The notes under the pieces: generated by a model
What the model was told of the DNA's origin: nothing
Seen by the model: the letters and a program-made list of their open reading frames with translations, nothing else
The model's database searches: none
Shown here: one piece after another, positions 24,544 through 33,204 of the stretch
How the letters are laid out: each line of letters starts with the position of its first letter
Position numbering within the stretch: position 1 is the first letter of the stretch
Source of the DNA: BOG-908 sp964250925
GTDB lineage: Bacteria; Pseudomonadota; Alphaproteobacteria; Acetobacterales; Acetobacteraceae
Length of the DNA stretch: 64,000 nucleotides
Assembly (NCBI GenBank): GCA_964250925.1
Contig: CAXUHU010000004.1
Location: 25,846 to 89,845 of the forward strand
Reading direction: 5' to 3'
Translations under genes and position numbers: made by a program

Positions 24544-25596
24544 TTGCGACTGGGGCAACCGGCGATTGCGCTGTGTGCGACGCTGCTGGCGGCGTGGGCC
24601 GGGTGCGTGTGCGCAACACCGCCCGCGATCGAGGCGCAGGCCCAGTTCGGCCAACTATCCGTGCCAGGCGGCCTGCCCAGGTTGCGCTCAACCGCGCACC
24701 CTACCGGCGTGCAATCGGCATTTGTCCGCGAGTTCCCTGCCTTGCCGCCCCCGCAGCCGATGCAGCCTGGGCCCGGCGACGATGCGGCTCGCCAAGCCGA
24801 AGCGTTGCACACCGCCATGGGCCGCGAAGTCGGGCACCTGCTGCAGCCATCCGGGCGCGTGGTGGCCGATACCGCCATGCGGGCAACCACGATGCTGTCC
24901 GCCACCGGGCAGACGATCGACAAGCCGCAACTCGTCATCGTGGTCGATCGCAATCCGGCCGTTCAGACGATGGTGCTGATGCTGGCGCGCCCTGGCGGCG
25001 CCCAGGGATGGCGCGCAATCGGGGCGGCGCACGTCTCGACCGGTCAGGCCAGACGCAAAGATTACTATTTCACGCCGGTGGGCGTCTTCCCCCATACCGA
25101 CGCGATCCTGGATTTCCGTGCCGCCGGAACGCGAAACGAACACCATGTGCGCGGACTGGGCACGGCCGGCATGCGGGTGTGGGATTTCGGCTGGCAATGG
25201 GCGCTGAAGGGCTGGCACACGGACGGTGCCGGCGGCGATATACGCCTGCAGATGCACGCCACCGACCCCGACCTGCTGGAACGCAAGCTTGGCCACCCGG
25301 CGTCTGAGGGCTGCGTTCGGCTGTCCTCCTCGTTAAACATTTTCCTGGACCGGCACGGCGTGCTGGACGCCGATTACGAGCGGGCGGCGGCGACCGATGG
25401 ACGCTACGCCAACCTGCTGTCGCCCGCCCGCACGCCCTCGCCGCTGGCCGGCCGGCTGCTGATCGTGATCGACACCGCGCTGCCACAGGACACCCCGCCC
25501 ACGGCGGCCAGCCGGCCCGCAGACTGGCCGAGCCCGAATACGGAGGTGGCGGGGGAAAAAATCGGCGTGGATGCGCAGCCTGTGGCGAGCAAGTGA
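24544..25596 (+). CDS. L,D-transpeptidase (YkuD domain)
   Basis: This protein of about 350 residues has a signal peptide (RLGQPAIALCATLLAAWAGC) and an L,D-transpeptidase domain ending in GHPASEGCVRLSSSLNIFLD. There the H-x-x-S-E-G-C-x-R motif holds the catalytic cysteine (about residue 257). Such enzymes make 3-3 cross-links in peptidoglycan or attach proteins to it, in the periplasm. TTG at 24544 is chosen because TGGAG lies seven bases upstream and the signal peptide begins there; TTG 24517 is also in frame. The hydrophilic Pro-rich C-terminal tail is unusual but unassigned. Confidence 0.85.
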   Translation: MRLGQPAIALCATLLAAWAGCVCATPPAIEAQAQFGQLSVPGGLPRLRSTAHPTGVQSAFVREFPALPPPQPMQPGPGDDAARQAEALHTAMGREVGHLLQPSGRVVADTAMRATTMLSATGQTIDKPQLVIVVDRNPAVQTMVLMLARPGGAQGWRAIGAAHVSTGQARRKDYYFTPVGVFPHTDAILDFRAAGTRNEHHVRGLGTAGMRVWDFGWQWALKGWHTDGAGGDIRLQMHATDPDLLERKLGHPASEGCVRLSSSLNIFLDRHGVLDADYERAAATDGRYANLLSPARTPSPLAGRLLIVIDTALPQDTPPTAASRPADWPSPNTEVAGEKIGVDAQPVASK

Positions 25597-25637
25597 CCGA
25601 CAGGGCGATGGAGCCCTGATCGGTTTCGTCTCTCCGG

Positions 25638-26945
25638 TCATACGGCCCGATCCGGGCGGAGCGAGTCATCGTCCGTTCCCGCGGCGAAGCCCAGGCCCAG
25701 CAAGAGGAAGATCCAGCCGCCGTTCGGCATGGATGTCAGCGCCGAGGTGGAGGCGGCCGGCCAAAACGCCACGAAGGCGCCCACGAACAGGCCGACCCGA
25801 AGCGGGTCGGGCGCGCGCCACAACCCGCTTCCCAGCCGGGCCATGGCCGCCAGCACCATCATCGCGAACAGCATGACGCCTGGCCAGCCGGCGTCATCGG
25901 CGGCCTCCAGGTAATAGTTGTGCGGATGCAGGTTGCAGGCCTGCAGGCCGCCGTTCAGCTGCGCCGTGGGAACGTTGAGCCAGGCCAAGCCATGCATCGC
26001 CCGGACGTCCGAGCAGCCGCGCCGGAACCCGTCCAAGCCCAAGCCGGTCCAGGGGTGCAGCTCGGCCACGCCGATCGCGCGCACGAAGATGAGGCCGTAA
26101 TCGCTGTCGGCGAAATGCCGCATCTGTTCGGTGAACCGCACCACCAGTTTCCCGTTCGTTGCCGGCGACAGCACGGGCAGCAAGGCCAGCAGCACGGCGC
26201 CGGACAGGCACGCCGCCAGCACCGCCCGCCGCAAGCGCGGCAGCAGCAGCGCCGTCACCCCCAGGCCAAGCATCATCAGCACGCTGGGCATGCGTTGGCC
26301 GATCAGCACCACGGTTGCCGCACCAGCCGCCGCCAGCAGCAGGCCCAGGCTCTCACGGCTGGCCGTGGGCCGCGCGCGCGCGGAACCGCCTAGTCGCGCC
26401 ATCGCCGCCGGCACCAGCACCGGAAAGAATAGCAGGATGAAGGCCGGGCCAGCCCGCGGCTTGTTGAACGGCCCGGTCAGCGCACCGTCGCCCCAGCGCG
26501 GCTGGCCGAACAGGTTGCTTCCGGTCAGCGCCTGTTGCCAGCTTTCCAACCCGATCCAAGCCAGGCTGACGGCCAAGACAAGCCAAAGAAGCCGCCGGCG
26601 GGCTGCGGCACCCGCCATCAGCCAGTCGCCCACGGCCATGCTCAGCAGCGGCAGCCGTATGGCGAGACTACCCAGCAGGAGCCCGCCCGTGCCCAGCGCC
26701 GAACACAGCACCAGCCAGGCCCACCAGGCAAACGCCGTCCGGGCAAACGCCCGCCTTGTCCAAGCCGTATCGCTGTCGGACCAGACGTGCAGGAGGAACA
26801 GCACGTCGATCGCTGCGATCAGCACCTCGGCCAGCGCGCGGGCGTGCAGCAAGGCGATGGGCAGCACGAGGCAGGCGGCCAGCGCACACCGTTGGGCGAC
26901 CGGCCCGGCCCGGCCCCTGAGCGTGTTGGGTGTCGCTGCAACCAT
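25638..26945 (-). CDS. O-antigen ligase / polymerase-like membrane protein
   Basis: This 435-residue protein has about ten to twelve hydrophobic helices and one large periplasmic loop containing HPWTGLGLDGFRRGC and NLHPHNYYLEAADDAGWPGV. The H-x-H-N-x-x-L/Y-E pattern is the signature of the Wzy_C/WaaL family, which ligates or polymerises O-antigen or other undecaprenyl-linked glycans at the periplasmic face. A GTG at 26966 is also in frame, but the ATG at 26945 is preferred. Substrate unknown; it may act with the flippase at 16-17 kb. Confidence 0.8.
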   Translation of the reverse strand: MVAATPNTLRGRAGPVAQRCALAACLVLPIALLHARALAEVLIAAIDVLFLLHVWSDSDTAWTRRAFARTAFAWWAWLVLCSALGTGGLLLGSLAIRLPLLSMAVGDWLMAGAAARRRLLWLVLAVSLAWIGLESWQQALTGSNLFGQPRWGDGALTGPFNKPRAGPAFILLFFPVLVPAAMARLGGSARARPTASRESLGLLLAAAGAATVVLIGQRMPSVLMMLGLGVTALLLPRLRRAVLAACLSGAVLLALLPVLSPATNGKLVVRFTEQMRHFADSDYGLIFVRAIGVAELHPWTGLGLDGFRRGCSDVRAMHGLAWLNVPTAQLNGGLQACNLHPHNYYLEAADDAGWPGVMLFAMMVLAAMARLGSGLWRAPDPLRVGLFVGAFVAFWPAASTSALTSMPNGGWIFLLLGLGFAAGTDDDSLRPDRAV

Positions 26946-27128
26946 GTCCGCCCATTTCACGCGCACGGCCCTGCTGCAAGCTGGCGCGTTTTGCCATATG
27001 TTGGCGCGCTGCCAGGCCCGGGCGTTCCCTCCCGCAACAACCGGCCATTTAGCGCAGCTTTAACAGGAGTTTAAGCGCGGCCCACCTCTGGCACATACCG
27101 TGCAGAGCAGACATCCACACACCACCCA

Positions 27129-28748
27129 GTGCAGGCGGTTGCGGTCCCTGGTGGCCGCAATCCCATCCTGATATCACCGCGCAACGATGCGCCCGCGCAA
27201 AGGGACCCGCTCATTCCTTGCTGTGACACCAGAAGGGCCGCGCGCCGCGTGCCGGCCTGCCTGCTCGGCGCAGGGTTGCTGGCCGGCTGTGCGGTCGGCC
27301 CCGATTTCCGCGGGCCGGCCGCGCCGGTTGCCGGCCGCTACACCGAAGATGCGCCGCCAGAGAAGACCGCGGGTGCCGACCCGGGCGGACCTGCCGGTCA
27401 GACCCAGCATTTCGCCTATGGCGGGGACATCCCCGGTGCGTGGTGGATGCTGTTCCGGTCGCCCGCCCTGACCCGGCTGGTGGCGCAGTCGCTCGCGCAC
27501 AACCCGACGTTGGAGTCCCAGGTTGCCGCCCTGCTTCAGGCTCAGGAGACGACCCTGGCGCAGGAGGGTGCGCTGCTGCCCAGCATCTCCGCCCAGGCAA
27601 ACCGAACCCGCCAGGAGATCAGCCCCGCCCAAAGCGGCGCCGCACCGGGCGGTCCGCTCAGTTCGCAGGTATTCTCGGTGTACGACGCCCAGGTCAACGT
27701 TTCCTACACCTTCGACGTGTGGGGCCAGGCGCGCCGCAGCGTGGAGGCCGACCGCGCCCGCGCCGAACAGCAACGATTCATGCTGGAGGGTGCGGCCAAC
27801 ATGCTGGCCGCCAACGTGGTGACAGCCGCGGTGACGCAGGCTTCGCTGGCGGCGCAGATCGACGCAGAACAGGGATTGATCGATGCCGAAGCGCGCCTGC
27901 TGCGCACCGTGCAGACGCAGTTCCAGCTCGGCGGCGCCACCGGGACCGACGTGGCGACCCAGCAATCGCAGCTCGCCAACACCCAGGCCCTGGTGGTGCC
28001 GCTGCAGGTGCAGATGGTGCAGGCGCGCGACCAGCTCGCCGCCTATCTCGGCCGGACGCCAGCCGAAGCCGCCCTGCCCGCGCTGTCGTTGAACGACCTG
28101 ACCTTGCCGAGCGAGTTGCCGGTCAGCCTGCCATCCCGCCTCGTCGATCAGCGGCCCGACATACGCAATGCCGAGGCGCAACTCCACCAGGCGACCGCCA
28201 ATATCGGCGTGGCCATTGCCAACCGTCTGCCGCAATTCACCCTGACGGCGTTCATTGGCCAGGCGCCCAACAGGATCGGCGGCTTCTTCACCCCGGGCAA
28301 CGGCATCTTCGAGGTGCTGACCCAAGCGCTCGCCCCCGTCTTCCAGGGCGGCACGCTCCTGCATCAGCAGCGTGCCGCCGTGGCCAGCGCGCAGAGCGCG
28401 GCGGCCAACTACCGCGCTACCGTGGTCAATGCGTTCCAGAACGTGGCCGACGTGCTGACCGCGCTGGAAGGCGACGCGCGGGCGCTGGCCGCGAACGTTC
28501 GCGCCGAGCGGGCCGCCGCCCGCAGCCTGAGCCTGGCGCAGCTGCAGTTCGGCGCCGGCGGCGTGGCCTATCTGACCGTGCTGACGGCGCAGACGCAGTA
28601 CCAGAACGCCGTTCTGGGCCTGATTCGCGCCCGGGCCGCGCGCTACACCGACACCGCCGCGCTGTTCACCGCGTTGGGCGGTGGCTGGTGGAACCGCCGA
28701 GACGTGCCGCCCCCGCCCGAGAACCTGCTGAGGTCGCTGTTGCCATGA
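27129..28748 (+). CDS. RND efflux outer-membrane factor (NodT family lipoprotein)
   Basis: This protein of up to 539 residues has a lipobox, LLAGCAVGPDF, followed by the NodT/OprM pattern: PGAWWMLFRSPALTRLVAQSLAHNPTL-like start, YTFDVWGQARRSVEADRARA, SRLVDQRPDIRNAEAQL (the family's LL..RPDI..AE motif) and a second matching half. It forms the trimeric outer-membrane exit duct. The start is uncertain. GTG 27129 gives an unusually long 53-residue leader before the lipid cysteine, and GTG 27249 is too short, so a non-standard start or a sequence error upstream is possible. Its stop overlaps the membrane-fusion gene start. Confidence 0.88.
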   Translation: MQAVAVPGGRNPILISPRNDAPAQRDPLIPCCDTRRAARRVPACLLGAGLLAGCAVGPDFRGPAAPVAGRYTEDAPPEKTAGADPGGPAGQTQHFAYGGDIPGAWWMLFRSPALTRLVAQSLAHNPTLESQVAALLQAQETTLAQEGALLPSISAQANRTRQEISPAQSGAAPGGPLSSQVFSVYDAQVNVSYTFDVWGQARRSVEADRARAEQQRFMLEGAANMLAANVVTAAVTQASLAAQIDAEQGLIDAEARLLRTVQTQFQLGGATGTDVATQQSQLANTQALVVPLQVQMVQARDQLAAYLGRTPAEAALPALSLNDLTLPSELPVSLPSRLVDQRPDIRNAEAQLHQATANIGVAIANRLPQFTLTAFIGQAPNRIGGFFTPGNGIFEVLTQALAPVFQGGTLLHQQRAAVASAQSAAANYRATVVNAFQNVADVLTALEGDARALAANVRAERAAARSLSLAQLQFGAGGVAYLTVLTAQTQYQNAVLGLIRARAARYTDTAALFTALGGGWWNRRDVPPPPENLLRSLLP

Positions 28749-29887
28749 AATCCGCAAAGCAACGCCTTCTTTCCTGTAAGAAAGAAGCAAAGAACTTCTG
28801 TTCTGTCGGTACGAGCGCAAATGGAGCAAAGTTTCTTGGTCCTTTTTTACAAAAAAGGACTGCTTGCCTTCTCTTCATGATCACCCCTGCTTTGGCACAG
28901 GAGCCGCCCGCCACCGTTTCCACCATGGTGGCCCACGCCACCGACTGGCAGGACACGCTGCAGGCCGTGGGCACGCTGCGCGCCGTGCGCGGCGCGGACC
29001 TCGCCGCCGAGGTCTCCGGCGTGGTCGATAGCGTCGATTTCGACTCCGGTCGCGACGTGGCGGCCGGCGCCGTGCTGCTGCGCCTGCGCCCCAACGACGA
29101 CGCCGCACGACTGGCCGACCTGCAGGCCGCCGCCGACCTGGCTTCTGCCAACCTGGCGCGCGACACCAAGCAGTTCCGTGCCCAGGCGGTCAGCCAGGCC
29201 AGCATTGATGCCGATGACAGCCATCTGCGTTCGGCCCGCGCGCAGATCGCCCAGCAACAGGCGCTGATGGCCGAAAAGGTGGTGCGCGCCCCGTTCGCCG
29301 GCCGCCTCGGCCTGCGCGTCGTCGATCAGGGCCAGTATCTGCCCGCCGGAACAACGGTGGTCACCCTGCAGGCTCTCGACCCGCTCTATGTGGATTTCTA
29401 CGTCCCGCAACAGGACGTGTCGCGTCTTCACCCAGGCCTGCACGCGGCACTGAGCCTGGACGCGTTCCCGCGGCGCGCCTTCGACGCGAAGATCGAAGCG
29501 ATCAGCCCCAAGGTGGACCCGGCCAGCCGAATGGCCCAGCTGCGCGCCAGCACGCCCAACCCGGACCGTGCGCTGCTGCCCGGCATGTTTGCCACCGTGC
29601 AGCTGAGCGTGGGCGAGGTTCACCGCACCATCACCCTGCCCAACGCGGCGATCGTGTACAACCCGTATGGCAGCCTGGTCTATGTCGTCGAGAACGGCCA
29701 CGCGCGTCAGGTGCTGGTCAAGACGGGGGCCACGCGCGGCGACCAGGTTGCCGTGACCGCCGGACTGCATGAGGGTGCCGTCGTCGTCACTTCCGGCCAG
29801 ATAAAGCTGCACCAGGGCACGCAGGTGGTCGTCAACAATAGCGTTCAGCCCGCCAACGATCCCAATCCGCACCCCGTGGAGGAATAG
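28745..29887 (+). CDS. RND efflux membrane-fusion (periplasmic adaptor) protein
   Basis: This 380-residue HlyD-family protein starts at ATG 28745 (ATGA overlap with the outer-membrane gene). It has the barrel-sandwich and hairpin pattern: LRAVRGADLAAEVSGVVDSV, then VVRAPFAGRLGLRVVDQGQY and LDPLYVDFYVPQQDVSRL. It links the inner-membrane pump to the outer-membrane duct. Residues ~5-40 (KQRLLSCKKEAKNF onward) are encoded by a dispersed AT-rich hairpin repeat, leaving only CLLFMITPALAQ as a recognisable signal-peptide end. A secondary ATG at 28877 would be too short for export. The repeat insertion is in frame. Confidence 0.88.
   Translation: MKSAKQRLLSCKKEAKNFCSVGTSANGAKFLGPFLQKRTACLLFMITPALAQEPPATVSTMVAHATDWQDTLQAVGTLRAVRGADLAAEVSGVVDSVDFDSGRDVAAGAVLLRLRPNDDAARLADLQAAADLASANLARDTKQFRAQAVSQASIDADDSHLRSARAQIAQQQALMAEKVVRAPFAGRLGLRVVDQGQYLPAGTTVVTLQALDPLYVDFYVPQQDVSRLHPGLHAALSLDAFPRRAFDAKIEAISPKVDPASRMAQLRASTPNPDRALLPGMFATVQLSVGEVHRTITLPNAAIVYNPYGSLVYVVENGHARQVLVKTGATRGDQVAVTAGLHEGAVVVTSGQIKLHQGTQVVVNNSVQPANDPNPHPVEE
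28756..28880. repeat. AT-rich dispersed hairpin repeat, copy 2, inside a coding region
   Basis: Two hairpins are visible: CTTCTTTC/GAAAGAAG (28767-28774 with 28781-28788) and a 10-base stem at 28839-28848 with 28851-28860, two-base loop. CAAAGAACTTC between them matches copy 1, and the second stem matches copy 3 in reverse. The element lies entirely within the 5' end of the adaptor gene without breaking the frame. Confidence 0.65.
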
Positions 29888-29891
29888 CGCC

Positions 29892-32800
29892 ATGCGCCTG
29901 ACCGACCTGTTCATTCGCCGGCCGGTGCTGAGCATCGTGATCAGCCTGTTCATCCTGCTGGGGGGCGTGCTGACCGAACAGTTGCTGCCCGTCCGGCAGT
30001 ACCCGAAGACGGTCAACGCCATCATCGAGGTCCACACCTCCTATTACGGTGCGGACGCAAGCACGGTGGCCGGCTTCATCACTACGCCGATCGAAAACGC
30101 CGTCAGCCAGGTGGACGGCATCGACTACCTGACCAGCCAGAGCCTGACCGGTCTGAGCATGGTGACTGCCCATCTCCGGCTGAACGAAGACCCCGACCGC
30201 GTGCTGACCGAGATACAGACCCAGATCAGCGCCGTGCACGACGAGCTGCCGCGCGATGCGCAAACGCCCTCGATCGAATTGCAGGTGGGCAGCAACGGCA
30301 ACACGATGATCCTGGCGTTCGGCAGCCCGATCATGAATCCCACCGAGATTTCCGATTATCTCCAGCGTGTGGTGCTGCCCCAGTTGCAGGCGACGCCGGG
30401 CGTGCAGCTTGCCCAGATTTGGGGAGAGAAACACTTCGCCGTGCGCGCCTGGCTCGATCCGATCAAGCTTGCCGCGCACGGTCTGACGGCGGCCGACATA
30501 TCCAACGCGCTGTCGGCCAACAACTTCAACAGCGCCGCCGGGCAGACGGCCGGCCAGATGACCACCATACCGCTGGGCATCACCACGAGCCTTCATACGA
30601 TCGACGGTTTCCGCAACCTCGTCGTCAAGCAGATGGGCGGCGCGATCGTGCGGCTGAGCGACGTGGCCGATGTGGAGCTGGGTTCGAGCAACTACCGCGG
30701 CTCGCTCCGCTACGACAACAAGCCCACCGTGCTGGTCGATATCGAACCCGTGCCGAACGCCAACGTGCTCGATCTGATCGGCCGCCTGAAGCAACGCTAC
30801 GCTGCGATACGTGCCAACCTGCCGCAGGGCCTGAACACCGAGATCGCCTACGACGTCACCGACAACGTCCGTGCGTCGATCAAGGAGGTCGTCAAGACGC
30901 TGTTCGAGAGCCTGGTGATCGTGGCGCTCGTCGTCTACGCGTTCCTGCGCCGCGCGCGCGCATCGATGATACCGGTCATCACCATCCCGCTCTCGTTGAT
31001 CGGCACGTTCACTCTGCTGTGGGCACTGGGCTTCTCGATCAACCTGCTCACCCTGCTGGCCCTGGTGCTGGCCACCGGCCTGGTCGTGGACGACGCGATC
31101 ATCGTGGTCGAAAACGTCTCGCGCGAGATGGCCGAGGGCACGCCGCCCATGGAGGCGGCAATCCGTTCGGCGCGCAGCCTGGCCGGGCCGATCATCGCCA
31201 TGACCGTCGTGCTGATTGCGGTCTATGTTCCCATCGCCTTGCGCAGCGGGCTGACCGGCGCGCTGTTCCGCGAGTTTGCGCTGACGCTGGTCGGCAGCGT
31301 GACCGTGTCGGCGGTGCTGGCGCTGACGCTGTCGCCGATGATGTGCAGCGTGCTGCTCAAGCAGGAGGTGCGTCCGAAGCCCAGGCACCGTCTTTCGCCC
31401 ATGCAGCGCGCCTACCGCCCGGCGCTGCGCCTGGCGTTGCGGTTCCGCCCCGTGGTGGTGGCGGCCGGGCTGGCGGTCTTCGCCGGCAGTTACCTGCTGT
31501 ACGCCGGCTCGACGGCCGAATTGGCGCCGCAGGAGGATGACGGCCAGATCAATGTCGGTGGCGGCACGCCCCCCACCGCCAACATCGACCAGCTCCGGCT
31601 CTACCAGGACCAGATCGGCAAGGTGTTCCATGACGTGAAGGAGGGTGACCGGTCCTACATGTTCGCAGGCCCCGGGGAGTTCGGCGGCGCGCTTATCTTG
31701 AAGGATCCCGGCCAACGCAGCCTCAGCACCAACCAGGTGCTTCCACGCTTCCAGGCGCAGATTTCGACGATTGCCGGCGCCAACTTCGCGGCCTATCTGA
31801 ATTCGTCGCTGCCGGGATCGGACGGCGACATGCCGGTCGGCTACGTGATCAAGACGACCAGGCCGTTCACCGAGCTGGACGGCGTGTCGCAAATCTTCCT
31901 GACCGAAGCCAAGAAGACCGGCATCTTCGCCTATCTCGACCGCGACCTCAAGCTCGACCTGCCACAGGCGACGATCGTGGTCGATCGCGACAAGGTGGCC
32001 GCCCTCGGGCTCGACATGTCGCAGATCGGATCGGTGCTGAACGGGCTGCTCTCGGGCGGCTACGTCAACTATTTCGACATGGCCGGCCGGTCCTACCGCG
32101 TGATCCCCGAGGTCAAGCGGAGCTGGCGGCTGAACCCCGAACAGCTCGACAGCTACATCATCGCACAGGTGGGCGGGGTGCCGGTGCCGCTCTCGTCGGT
32201 GGCCCACATCGCCACCTCGGTGGTGCCCGAACAGATCAGCCACTTCCAGCAGATGAACTCCGCCACCATCAGCGGTGTGACGCTGCCGGGTGTCAGCCAA
32301 AGCCAGGTGCGGCGCACGCTGGACGCGATAGCCAGCCGCGTGCTGCCACCCGACTACGCAACCGACACGTCGGGTCAGTTGCGCCAGTTCGCCCACGAAT
32401 CGTCCGGCTTCGCCACCACCTTCCTGTTCGCCGCCGTGGTGATCTACCTGTCGCTGGCCGCCCTGTTCGGCAGCTTTCGCGACCCGCTGATCATCCTGGT
32501 GTCGGTGCCGATGTCTCTGGGCGGCGCGCTGCTGTTCATCTATTTCGGCGTGCACGGCGCCACGCTCAACATCTACTCCGAAGTGGGGCTGGTGACGTTG
32601 ATGGGCCTGGTCAGCAAGCACGGCATCCTGATGGTGGAGGTGGCCAACGAGCGCCAGGAGGCGGGCGAGACCAAGCGCGCGGCCATCGAGCACGCCGCCC
32701 TGCTGCGCCTGCGCCCGATCCTGATGACCACGGCGGCGATGGTGCTGGGCGTGGCGCCGCTGGTGTTCGCCACCGGGGCGGGGGCGGCGGCCCGCTTCAA

Positions 32801-32954
32801 CATGGGGCTGGTGATCGCATCGGGCCTGTCCATCGGCACCCTGTTCACCCTGTTCGTCGTGCCTGCCTTCTACCTGGTGCTGGCCCGCACGCACGTGGCC
32901 GAACCGGTGCGCGCGCCGATTCTGCTGCACGCCTCGGCCATCGCCTCGGAGTAG
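29892..32954 (+). CDS. RND multidrug efflux permease (HAE1/AcrB type)
   Basis: This 1020-residue inner-membrane pump has the full RND architecture. The N-terminal helix reads RLTDLFIRRPVLSIVISLFI, followed by periplasmic porter blocks (YYGADASTVAGFITTPIE, ITAADISNAL-like) and the proton-relay helix LATGLVVDDAIIVVENVSRE with the paired aspartates. A second half mirrors this (SEVGLVTLMGLVSKHGILMV). The length is typical. It starts four bases after the adaptor stop, completing an operon of outer-membrane factor, adaptor and pump, an unusual order with the duct first. Substrates cannot be predicted. No adjacent regulator is seen. Confidence 0.93.
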   Translation: MRLTDLFIRRPVLSIVISLFILLGGVLTEQLLPVRQYPKTVNAIIEVHTSYYGADASTVAGFITTPIENAVSQVDGIDYLTSQSLTGLSMVTAHLRLNEDPDRVLTEIQTQISAVHDELPRDAQTPSIELQVGSNGNTMILAFGSPIMNPTEISDYLQRVVLPQLQATPGVQLAQIWGEKHFAVRAWLDPIKLAAHGLTAADISNALSANNFNSAAGQTAGQMTTIPLGITTSLHTIDGFRNLVVKQMGGAIVRLSDVADVELGSSNYRGSLRYDNKPTVLVDIEPVPNANVLDLIGRLKQRYAAIRANLPQGLNTEIAYDVTDNVRASIKEVVKTLFESLVIVALVVYAFLRRARASMIPVITIPLSLIGTFTLLWALGFSINLLTLLALVLATGLVVDDAIIVVENVSREMAEGTPPMEAAIRSARSLAGPIIAMTVVLIAVYVPIALRSGLTGALFREFALTLVGSVTVSAVLALTLSPMMCSVLLKQEVRPKPRHRLSPMQRAYRPALRLALRFRPVVVAAGLAVFAGSYLLYAGSTAELAPQEDDGQINVGGGTPPTANIDQLRLYQDQIGKVFHDVKEGDRSYMFAGPGEFGGALILKDPGQRSLSTNQVLPRFQAQISTIAGANFAAYLNSSLPGSDGDMPVGYVIKTTRPFTELDGVSQIFLTEAKKTGIFAYLDRDLKLDLPQATIVVDRDKVAALGLDMSQIGSVLNGLLSGGYVNYFDMAGRSYRVIPEVKRSWRLNPEQLDSYIIAQVGGVPVPLSSVAHIATSVVPEQISHFQQMNSATISGVTLPGVSQSQVRRTLDAIASRVLPPDYATDTSGQLRQFAHESSGFATTFLFAAVVIYLSLAALFGSFRDPLIILVSVPMSLGGALLFIYFGVHGATLNIYSEVGLVTLMGLVSKHGILMVEVANERQEAGETKRAAIEHAALLRLRPILMTTAAMVLGVAPLVFATGAGAAARFNMGLVIASGLSIGTLFTLFVVPAFYLVLARTHVAEPVRAPILLHASAIASE

Positions 32955-33204
32955 CCCGGCGTTGGTCTGCACAGCGCCGGCGCCCAGCGCGACCGAAGAT
33001 CGTGGCGCCGACCGACAGGAATGTCGTGGCCTGCGCCCAAGGGCGTATTGTCGCGGCCGGATCCCCCTTGTATGAAGTGTAAGGCTAAAAGGCGGTGCGG
33101 GACATCGGCCGAGACCTGCATGACCGCTTCGATCTGTGCACACCGGGGTCATCGTGGAGCAAGGATTTCGATAGCGGCGCGGCCTTGATGCCAGGGAGAT
33201 TTTC
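32955..33204. promoter_or_regulatory. Intergenic region with possible terminator and serine-cycle promoter
   Basis: A hairpin CCGGCG/CGCCGG (32956-32961 with 32975-32980) may end the efflux operon. A plausible sigma-70 promoter, TTGTCG at 33048-33053 and TATGAA at 33071-33076 with a 17-base spacer, precedes glyA by about 120 bases. The leader contains an ATGACC/GGTCAT inverted repeat (33120-33125 with 33147-33152). No riboswitch class was recognised. Confidence 0.3.

Noticed and set aside
21588..24953. Very long open frame (over 1,100 codons) on the minus strand opposite putA
   Set aside because: GC-rich codon bias opens the antisense frame; its translation is Arg/Ala/His-rich with no domain, while putA on the other strand is fully conserved.
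27440..28744. Upstream in-frame extension of the efflux adaptor through the outer-membrane factor gene
   Set aside because: It is an out-of-frame reading of the NodT-type gene; ATG 28745 is the natural coupled start.
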